Shown in pieces: positions 56,804 to 64,000 of a stretch of 64,000 nt of DNA (its first letter is position 1; each line of letters opens with the position of its first letter). The position numbers were made by a program, and so were the translations under genes. The notes beneath the pieces were generated by a model. That model saw only the letters and a list, made by a program, of their open reading frames with translations. It was not told the DNA's origin and ran no database searches. This DNA comes from Beverwykella pulmonaria (Eukaryota > Ascomycota > Dothideomycetes > Pleosporales > Melanommataceae), in contig BCHH01000023.1 in NCBI GenBank assembly GCA_001599595.1, forward strand, positions 65,766 through 129,765, written 5' to 3'.

Positions 56804-58586
56804 ATGGGAGCTACAGCGAGCGTACCCATGTACGCTGTTGAAGATGTGCCCGGGAAGGGGAAAGGCCTCATCGCGACCAAGGATATTCCCAAGGGCACGC
56901 GGATCATCTCTGAGAAACCTATTATCACTTCGGGTCGACATGTCGCAGATATGGAGCAACTACAGAATCGCGTTTATCAGCATGTTAGCTCTCTAAGCGA
57001 AGACCAGCGACGAGAGTTCCTTTCTATGCACAATATCTATCCTTACACCAACTCTATAGAGAGGTGGTGCGGCATCTTTCGAACGAATCCCCTACCTATC
57101 GGACCAGATTTAGATGCTGGGGGTGGTTTTTTTAAAGCATGCCGGATCAATCACGCTTGTGACAATAATGCACAGAACTTTTGGAACGAGAATCTCGACC
57201 TGCTCACGATCCATGCTATAAGAGATATCCGCGAAGGGGAGGAAATCACTATATATTATCTGAGTAGTCGTAGAAACCGTTGGGCGCGACAGGAAGAGCT
57301 CCGGGAGAGTTTCAAGTTTACGTGTTCGTGTCGACTCTGCTCTTTACCGCCCGACCAGAGTAGGGACAACGACTCAAAGTTGGATCGTGTTCATGAATTA
57401 GATTGTATCATCGATCAAGCTGGCATACCAGGGCTCGTTTTATCCGCCCAGCGGATGCTTAGCTATGTCGATGAACAGGTCCGGCTCTGGAACGAACCAA
57501 CGCCGGACGAAGTCGGCCTGGTTCGGGCATATCCCGACGCCTTCAAATTGTTATCGCAAATGGAGACTTGGCGAGGGGGCGCATTTTCGCAGAGAGATTG
57601 GTGCCTCTGTATCTGATCACCCTCGGTGACGACAGCCCTGAGGTGATTCAGTACAGCAAGCTAGTTCGCGACCCCGCGACACATGATTACTACGGCATGT
57701 CAATGAAGTGGAAGACGACGCTGGATGAAGTTCCGCAGGGAACTAGAACCAAAGGAATTCGAAGATTGGCTTTGGAAGAGGAAGGAAATCGCTCAAGGAC
57801 GACTGGCAGATTTTCGCAACCGTGAGACCTTCCCTAGCTTCAATGATCTCCCGGACGAGCACGACCTTGAATCAAGATACTTTGAGTGCATAGATATTGC
57901 CAATCGCCGACCGGTGCGTCACTGGTGCTTTCTGGCGGAGATTCGGGATTTTGACTCGTTCGTTCGCCTGCAAATGACTGTTAAGGATGTCGACGGTGCA
58001 ACTATTCCACTGTTCTTTCATACCAATCGTAGGGGTGGCGAATTAGCCCAGTCACAGATTCAGAAGGGATATACGGTTGCAATTCTGTACGCCGTACGCC
58101 ATGCCTTCATGTTCAGCGAACCCGGTATCCGTCACGAGAATCCTCAGATGATAAAGGTAAGGTATCCAAACTGTGATATGATTGGACTAAATTCTGCTAA
58201 CTGAAAACCTGAAGATCTTCCCTTTATCATTAGATAAGTTACAGAACTTGAATGAAAATTTTCAGAAGTTCTCCACGGAGCTTGACGGTGTCAGGACATG
58301 CCATAAGTGTGGTAGGAAGGGGACTTTTCTTAAGCGGTGCGGCAAGTGCTCTTCTTTCTGGTATTGCAACAGGGTAGGATATTCTTTCATTTAGCCCAAC
58401 GTTTCGTTGGCTTGAATACTGACATGGTGTGAACAGGCTTGCCAAAAAGCCGACTGGATTGAAGGAGGGCATAAAGCCGAGTGCAGGGTGTTGAAAGACC
58501 CGGATTGGCGAGCAATGCTCCATCTCAAATGGGACGAGTTTGATGGTCATGTCCACTTTCCACTCCACATCGGGGAAAGCTCCTGA
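56804..58586 (+). CDS. SET-MYND protein with two compensating frameshifts
   Basis: A SET domain followed by a MYND zinc finger. The SET part has the DVPGKGKGLIATKDIPKGTR entry, the INHACDNNAQNFWN core (RINHxCxxN), IREGEEITIYYL and the post-SET Cys cluster FTCSCRLC. At about 57543 the reading frame changes (a base seems missing in GACGCCTTC-AAATTG) and the expected IANGDLARGRIFAERL appears in the other frame; at about 57740 it returns (one extra base around CAGGGAA) with LEPKEFEDWLWKR. Introns 58157-58214 and 58374-58436 then join to the MYND Cys/His set CHKCGRK..CGKCSSFWYCNR|ACQKADW..GHKAEC. Such proteins methylate lysines in related fungi. The start codon is uncertain (56804 chosen). Either a damaged allele or assembly errors. 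Confidence 0.65.
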
Positions 58587-58803
58587 GTGGGAACCGAGGC
58601 GCACTCAAAGGGACAGCTAGATTAATGGAAAGATTAATGGGGAAAATCTTGTGGACAGCGCATCACAATTTTTGGAGAAGGTTTATACTACCACGCTAGA
58701 CTGGCGCTTCCGCGCAGACGCTGGCGCGAAAGGAGAAGGTGCTCGGGGGTGGGCATCTGTTGTGATGTGACGAAGTAGATAGAGAGAGTGATAATTGATT
58801 TTG
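58587..58803. pseudogene. TPR fragment, left piece (58715-58762)
   Basis: The stretch at 58715-58762 encodes AQTLARKEKVLGGGH. It matches 59041-59069, which encodes the same LARKEKVLG helix of a kinesin-light-chain type TPR. It is cut off by a stop and by the repeat that starts at 58804. The rest of this interval has no gene. Confidence 0.5.
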
Positions 58804-58951
58804 TATTGATCCTACAGAGGAGCTACCGAAGAAATATCTAGAGTCTTACTAGGCACGACAGGAGCCTGCTAAGGTACTCATAACAAACGTGGAAGTGAGT
58901 CACATGATCAAACATCGAGGTGACTCATCATGTGGCCCACAAGCCGACAAC
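58804..58951 (+). repeat. coding-like repeat, copy 2
   Basis: Matches 50169-50322 over about 150 bp, and sits between the two TPR pieces at 58715-58762 and 58972-59394, as if it had inserted there. Differences to copy 1 are mostly transitions, including several CAG/CAA versus TAG pairs. Confidence 0.65.
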
Positions 58952-58971
58952 ATCTATCTACACTGACGAAC

Positions 58972-59394
58972 ATGATCAACTTGATGCCGGTGCTGGAAAG
59001 CCAGAACAAATACGGAGAGGCGGAGTCGATGGACAGGCAGATGCTGGCGCGGAAGGAGAAGGTGCTCGGGCCCGAGTATCCAGACACTTTGATGAGCGTA
59101 TACTGCCTCTCCCACCTCCTCGCAAATCAACACTGCTACCACGAATCCCTTGTGCTATACGAAAGAGCATGCGCTGTATATCACACTGTCCTTTGGAAGG
59201 ACTTTCTAACTGCCCGTGAGTGTCACCAACATTATGCAGATGCTAAAATGCATGCATTGCAAGAGCAGAGTAGATGTACCCCTTCTCCAGAGATCCTAGA
59301 AAGCGGTGTAAGTATATATATAGATAAGGCATCAAAGTTAGCACGTGGGCTAACAAAGATCGGTATCAGGAGCTCGAAAACCTCTACAAGATAA
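58972..59394 (+). pseudogene. TPR repeat remnant (NLR- or kinesin-light-chain-like)
   Basis: An open frame with tetratricopeptide repeats of the type found at the C-terminus of fungal NLR-like proteins: YGEAESMDRQMLARKEKVLG, GPEYPDTLMSVYCLSHLLAN and ESLVLYERACAVYHTVL, the alternating helix pattern GxYxEAExxxRQxLxxxExVLGxxHPDTLxS. It lacks a start of its own, a nucleotide-binding domain and an effector domain. The matching piece at 58715-58762 lies on the other side of a repeat, so this is the broken tail of a larger gene. The sequence after about 59240 is not TPR-like. Confidence 0.6.
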
Positions 59395-60175
59395 GAAAAA
59401 ACCTGTATAAAAACACTCAATTACACTACTCAATCGCTGCTACATACTTGTGCTCCTCTAATTCTTGAAAAATACGGGATACAAGAACAAACTTGCACAG
59501 AGGGCAAAGGTGTAAGGTGGGTGCGTCTTCGAGCTCATCATGCTCTGGATGAGCCGAGTCTTGTAGCCTAGTGTGTGGTATAAGATTCTGATATCGGTAA
59601 CGTCAAAACTCTCCGCGCCGAGAAATATGAGGGGTACTTGAAATTCTTTATATAATCAGATGCCCAGAGCTTACTGGACGTATTATTAGGGACAGTTCTC
59701 GAACCCCCCTTATTAACCTCGCCGTCACCACCAGGTCGTTCAAAAGCCGTGTGAGCTTTGCCGTCTCCATGAGGCTCATACAGCTCAGCTAGTCGTCGCG
59801 ATGCCTCTGACCGATTTCGACCTCATATTGAACCCACCATCCCCACGACTCCCCGCCATCGATAACTATCTCGATATGAGCGCCTCCGTGCTCAAACGCT
59901 CTGTAGCTCAGGATGGAAGCTTCCTGAAATCCAGGGGCAGCTGGGTATAACCTGGAACCAAGCTCAGTACGCCTGCAGCCATCAATTGGCTCCCCAAAAA
60001 CGCTCTGGCCGACCACCAGTCTTAGAAGAGGGCAAGTTGATGAGATTGCGCTCTTTGTTTTGAGCTCAAAAAAGAATCGCCTAATGAGCTATCATAGCCT
60101 CTCAGTAGTATTTCAACCTGTGATAGGCGACCTAGCTTCAGCAGGAGCTATTCAAGAAGCTCTTGAGCGCAGATT
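59395..60175. other. spacer with one unrecognised frame
   Basis: A minus frame at 59789-60016 (75 codons, open further upstream to about 60090) encodes GGAHIEIVIDGGESWGWWVQ, coding-like but unrecognised. The region has no repeat match. Confidence 0.3.
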
Positions 60176-60322
60176 CTACTACCAAACCTCATCTTCTCTG
60201 CGAACGTCACTCGAGACTTTTGATCTTCCTGTTTAGTGCATTGCTGCCTTAGACATCGCACGGCTGCGAGTCGGCTTTACTCTCTGATTTCTATATCACC
60301 CCTTTACTCCACCTCAACATCT
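60176..60322 (+). repeat. dispersed repeat, copy E (3' part only)
   Basis: Contains the CATCGCACGGCTGCGAGTCG core and CTGATTTCTATATCACCCCT, the same subfamily as the copy at 35875-36062, while copies A, B and C carry CATGG and GTGTGATATTTC at those places. The 5' half is absent. Confidence 0.6.
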
Positions 60323-60796
60323 TTATATTCTTCCAAGCTAGCATTCTCAATTGCAGGATTGACGAGGCCCAGCATGATAAAACCCATGAACTTCAACACA
60401 TGCTTCGTAGATTGGCCGGGCTGTACCATGCACCAGCGCAGAACTAAGAATTCCTGGGACAGACACTTTACCTGTAAGTGTGTCAGCACATCGAGGACGC
60501 TTAGATAAAGACGATATAGCCGGAGTCCAACTTTATGCCGTGCTCATTCTTTTGCGACTAGGTCAGTTCTCATATGAGTGTTTCAGGCATTCGTTATATT
60601 TGGCAAAAATGTGCTCTATTGTCGCTGGCAACTCGCGATAGCTATCCGAATGGGCCAGCGTGTAGTGTTCGAGCTTCGACTTGTATTCACAAATAGTCTT
60701 CAGAGTGTTCTAGGTGGCAGATTTGCCCTGCATCTCGATGTTTTGAGCCATGTTGTGGGCAGAGGTGGTTGCGATGGCGAATCGGGTCAGGTATTT

Positions 60797-61230
60797 CGCC
60801 GCAGCAAAGTGCTACTTTGCGCGAATATACTACTGGCGCGGGTTAAAGGCTTGGGTGCAAGGTGCATAGAACGGGTCTTGGTCTCTTTATCAGCTGCTTG
60901 CTTCGTCATCAATCAACGCAGCATATATATGGGGATCAGAACATGACACCTATGGATGACATGGAACGAACGCACCACAATTCACCAGAGCGATCACCAT
61001 CAACCGACCCCCAACGACATCCCGAATACTTCATCTGTTTTTTATCACACCTTCTTATTTCATTTGGTTTGGTAGCTAGATACAACGAAATTGAAACAGT
61101 CTACTGCCAAACCTCCACCTTGATTCTTCTCCCTCCTTCAGTGCATTGCTGCTTCGGACATCGCATGGCTGCGAGTCGCCCTCCTACCCCCGTGTGATAT
61201 TTCTTTATTACACACCCTTTCCTCCACCGC
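60797..61230 (+). repeat. dispersed repeat, copy B (left flank of the gag element)
   Basis: Starts CGCCGCAGCAAAGTGCTACT, with the same hairpin head as copy A (stem GCAAAGT/ACTTTGC, loop GCT instead of GCA), and ends near TTATTACACACCCTTTCCTC. It lacks the 190-bp CACGTGA-bearing segment that copy A has at 49262-49450. Confidence 0.65.
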
Positions 61231-62033
61231 AAATTTTGGCGAAGCCCATGGGGCTCGACGGTCTGCTGATGTATGGTGGACGATAACACGTTGTGCTGAA
61301 CGAGATGAACCCAACGAACCAACGAAACAACGTGACCAACGAACCAACGATATAACGATACAACTATATAACGAAAACGAACAAACAATCACCAACTTCG
61401 CACACGCGGGGATCGCAGACACCCTGAAAAATTGACGTTTGAAAAAGCAAAGTAGCAGTCATTCCAATTGGACAGTCAGCTTGAAGGAAAGCAGCCGAAT
61501 CCTGGATTACTCCCTGCTTTCCCCTCACGACACCTGATACAGATCACGTCAGCTAAGCAGCCCTTTTACGGATCTAGTATACCGGGAGGCAGCTTGCCAC
61601 AGTACTGGAATTGACTGTGAGGGGAAATTATCAATTAGCTGAGGAACTAAGGAATCATCAACAAAACGAACGAACCCAACGAACTATCCACGACATCAGT
61701 CTATCTGTGCAACTATTTTTCTTGCTCTAAAATTGAGCATAACGTTTCTGCCTAACTGTTATACCAATCACCAACAAACGGCACCCAGCAATCACGTTGC
61801 CAGGTGCATCACTGCATCAACGAAAGCGATAACACCTCCTTCTGCCACCAGTTCCAGTGCCAGTGCGAGCAGCTAGAACAAACCATCAACCGTATCTATC
61901 ACCAACTGCTTTTCACGCTCTAAAGTTGAGCGCAACGTTTTATCTTACCGTACTATCTACCAATCGCGTTACTGTTTACCTACACCTATGATCTATACAC
62001 TAGTCAACCCACGTCTCTATTGCACCTATCACA

Positions 62034-63158
62034 ATGGCCGAACGTCCAATTCCATTCTACGCTCACCACCATCCTGAGTTTCGATTCAACGGCAAGGATA
62101 TCACCCAATTCCTAGAGAAATACAATCGACACGCTGGACTAGCTCAGTGGTCTGACTCTCAGCGATGTATATGTGTCCTCGACTTCTGCAAACCCGTCCA
62201 CGAGCGTTTTATTGGGAAGCTGCCTGAGTATAAGGCTATAGACTGGAAAGCCCTCCAGGAACGTCTAAAGAGGCATTACGCCGCCCATGACTACGACCAG
62301 GTTGTTGGCACCCGAGCCTTCCTAGATGCATTCATTGACAGATGCTATGCTAGTCCACCTGGCTATATGAGCTATTACATAGATTTTCTGGACGTGATTA
62401 CAGCATGTATTTCCCGCGGACAAGTCGACGAGTCAGAGAAAGGATACTATTTCTTTATGGGACTGAGCCAACAAGACCAGGAGAAGGTTATGCTCTACAT
62501 GCCTGAGCCGGATCGCCCTGTGGGAGACAGTATCTCTACCTTCAACTTTGACAAGATCTCTAGATTTATCGAAAAACCGGATGCGCAGCGACGAAGCATT
62601 TCCAATTGTACTCCTGCTCACCGACGAGCTGATGCAGCGCGAGCTGAAGCTGTATACAGTCACACTCAACAAGACATGGTATACCACCACACTCATCAGG
62701 ATATGCTGGCCACGGAACCACCGCCTGTGGATGTAGATCCTGAGGTTGAGGAGATTATCAAGGGTCTCGACGGTCTTACTCTCACCATCGACCAATTTAC
62801 TTCATTGACTCAGCATCCATCGTTTGAGAAGCATTTCCGGAAGCCACTAAATGTCGCCTATGCTATGAAAAAGATCCTTCGCCAAGAGCCACCAAGCTAT
62901 TGCACGAGCAGGCCACAGACTGTGGAGCCCAACCGAGGAACCAACCAAGGAATGACCAGTCCTCAGTACCAGAGTACCATACGCACAATTGATTCCTATA
63001 ATTCTGGAAAGACCGCGGCTGATCTAGAAAAGGAATATCAACAGTTTAATCGTAGTCTCAAGGCGGGCAGTACTCATGAGGTGAACGCACTAGACGTTAC
63101 CCATCAAGAACACCTCATCCAGTCTAGCTCGTCTGCTGTCAATCCTACATACAGCTAG
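62034..63158 (+). CDS. gag-like protein of an LTR retroelement
   Basis: An intact single-exon ORF of 374 residues. N-terminal 160 residues resemble the gag/capsid domain of fungal Ty3/gypsy elements: FRFNGKDITQFLEKYNRHAG, the WKALQERLKRHYAAHDYDQV helix, and YYFFMGLSQQDQEKVMLYM. After that the protein is low in structure (YSHTQQDMVYHHTHQDM internal duplication; Glu/Asp-rich EVEEIIKGLDGL; Ser/Gln-rich tail). I see no CCHC zinc knuckle and no pol domains downstream, only the right repeat. Either it needs help in trans, or it is a co-opted gag gene. The frame has no stops, unlike the other relics in this window, which may mean recent activity or selection. Confidence 0.65.
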   Translation: MAERPIPFYAHHHPEFRFNGKDITQFLEKYNRHAGLAQWSDSQRCICVLDFCKPVHERFIGKLPEYKAIDWKALQERLKRHYAAHDYDQVVGTRAFLDAFIDRCYASPPGYMSYYIDFLDVITACISRGQVDESEKGYYFFMGLSQQDQEKVMLYMPEPDRPVGDSISTFNFDKISRFIEKPDAQRRSISNCTPAHRRADAARAEAVYSHTQQDMVYHHTHQDMLATEPPPVDVDPEVEEIIKGLDGLTLTIDQFTSLTQHPSFEKHFRKPLNVAYAMKKILRQEPPSYCTSRPQTVEPNRGTNQGMTSPQYQSTIRTIDSYNSGKTAADLEKEYQQFNRSLKAGSTHEVNALDVTHQEHLIQSSSSAVNPTYS

Positions 63159-63284
63159 GCAGAGGAATCAGGATCAAGCCAGGCACCGCTGTGCGGTAAT
63201 CCTCAGACAGAAAAGGAGATAGACCACCATCACACGAACACCATGGCCACCGAACACACGATCCTCGCCCCAACAAGATCATGA

Positions 63285-63493
63285 ACAATTTCTTCTATCT
63301 TTCATCTACACTATCTTTCTTTTATTTGGTTTGGTAGCTAGATATAACGAAATTGAAACAGTCTACTACCAAACCTCCACCTTGATTCTTCTCCCTTCCT
63401 TAGTGCATTGCTGCTTCGGAAATCGCATGGCTGCGAGTCGCCCTCCTACCCCCGTGTGTTATTTTTATATCACACACCCTTTCCTCCATCACA
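63285..63493 (+). repeat. dispersed repeat, copy C (right flank of the gag element)
   Basis: Matches copies A and B from TTTATTTGGTTTGGTAGCTA to the CCCGTGTG(T/A)TATTT and CACACCCTTTCCTCCATC end, with the core CATGG variant. Its 5' part is diverged or shorter. Confidence 0.65.
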
Positions 63494-63495
63494 GT

Positions 63496-63702
63496 ATGTT
63501 GGCTCAAAATCCGAGAACAAAAGGATTATATGAGGATATTCACTACAATCACTTTGGAAGAGATTTCCTATGCCAAATCTTTCGCTTTTCATCTACAGTG
63601 AATAAACAATATGAAGAGTGCAAGGTACTCAGATGTGATGAAATATATTACGTTACGATTCTTGAGGAGTACGGTGTGCCTGTTTCTGACGTTTGGAGCT
63701 GA
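63496..63702 (+). CDS. hypothetical small ORF
   Basis: A 68-codon frame from ATG at 63496 directly next to the repeat copy C: GLYEDIHYNHFGRDFLCQIF and YYVTILEEYGVPVSDVW. Composition is coding-like. Unrecognised; it could be a fragment of a gene interrupted by the element, or a single-exon small gene. Confidence 0.3.
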   Translation: MLAQNPRTKGLYEDIHYNHFGRDFLCQIFRFSSTVNKQYEECKVLRCDEIYYVTILEEYGVPVSDVWS

Positions 63703-64000
63703 GGGTTAAAGTAAATGGAACGACAAGATGCGATTGCGGTTCCAGTTAATTTTTTATTGGTAACCAGCAATTTCATTTTAGGTAGGGCGTGAAGTGATTT
63801 CAGTTACTCGACCGACCTCTGCTTTACTCACTCTGCTCAACCTTCCCTAAACGGATTCATTGAGGAAAACAAGCTTGTTGGTATTCATTACCATCTGCGA
63901 GCGTTATCTGGACCAGTCTTAACTTTTATGTTCATGGAATGGGGTTCTGATGCACAGTGAAATTGTAACGGTTTAGGCTTTTCCTGATGTAGCTAGCTGA
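63703..64000. other. right edge of window
   Basis: No gene or repeat recognised in the last 298 bp. Confidence 0.35.

Larger units (their letters stand above)
60797..63493 (+). mobile_element. gag-only, probably non-autonomous LTR-type element
   Basis: Two copies of the same repeat (60797-61230 and 63285-63493) flank a 2-kb interior with one gag-like ORF (62034-63158). No protease, integrase or reverse transcriptase is present. Shared blocks include TTTGGTTTGGTAGCTAGATA, AACGAAATTGAAACAGTCTA, CCTCCACCTTGATTCTTCTC and the 20-bp core. The left copy is longer. Exact LTR ends and a target duplication could not be set. Placed in the LTR class by the direct flanking repeats and gag homology. Confidence 0.55.

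Noticed and set aside
61240..61420. CCAACGAA/AACGAAC runs suspected as a satellite or CRISPR-like array
   Set aside because: Irregular spacing and no conserved unit; it is simple-sequence DNA inside the gag-type element, and CRISPR arrays are not expected in fungi.

Overview
The window comes from a filamentous ascomycete (Pezizomycotina; Dothideomycetes is my guess from the SET-MYND and DUF7730-type genes). The evidence is short 46-150 bp introns with GT..AG ends and CTAAC-like branch sites, fungal-only families (Zn2Cys6 factor, LOC1, VPS68, fungal-type MAU2), and transposon relics whose stop codons look like C-to-T decay (RIP-like). All gene models below were joined by hand from splice sites and checked for reading frame; none was searched against a database.

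Layout. 1-3.9 kb: 3' part of a Ty1/copia retrotransposon ending in a 131-bp LTR. 3.9-6.0 kb: repeat-rich spacer with a pogo-like MITE. 6.0-10.9 kb: a peroxisome-tagged acyl-CoA dehydrogenase, a small membrane protein, an LTR-like relic and a secreted GMC oxidoreductase. 12.1-29.9 kb: a compact housekeeping block, MAU2 (cohesin loading), an EHT1/YheT-type hydrolase, LOC1, VPS68, VPS55, proteasome alpha-6 (PRE5), ATP synthase epsilon (ATP15), MAK10 (NatC), a CENP-W-like histone-fold protein, QCR2 and RPC82. Many of these genes are divergent pairs sharing 240-440 bp promoters. VPS68 and VPS55, whose yeast homologues form one endosomal complex, lie tail to tail.

30-47 kb: looser, accessory-type DNA. 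It holds a methyltransferase and a Zn2Cys6 regulator in divergent orientation, a decayed LINE tail, a DUF7730-like protein, two short-chain dehydrogenases, a solo LTR with a perfect 5-bp target duplication, and an F-box-like protein.

47-64 kb: repeat-dominated DNA with a second solo LTR and six copies of a repeat family sharing a core motif or 5' hairpin. It also holds a frameshifted small secreted protein, a four-repeat DRYxxHF protein with an apparent GC-AG intron, a nucleotidyltransferase relic that lost its HxGH motif, a SET-MYND gene with two compensating frameshifts, a TPR relic split by a repeat, and a gag-only LTR-type element.

The housekeeping block looks intact. The flanks show repeated insertion and mutational decay, so this is a boundary between a core gene-rich segment and repeat-rich accessory DNA. 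The observations I rate highest are the DRYxxHF repeat protein, the VPS55/VPS68 pairing, the broken secreted-protein gene, the SET-MYND double frameshift, and the repeat family with a conserved hairpin and 20-bp core.
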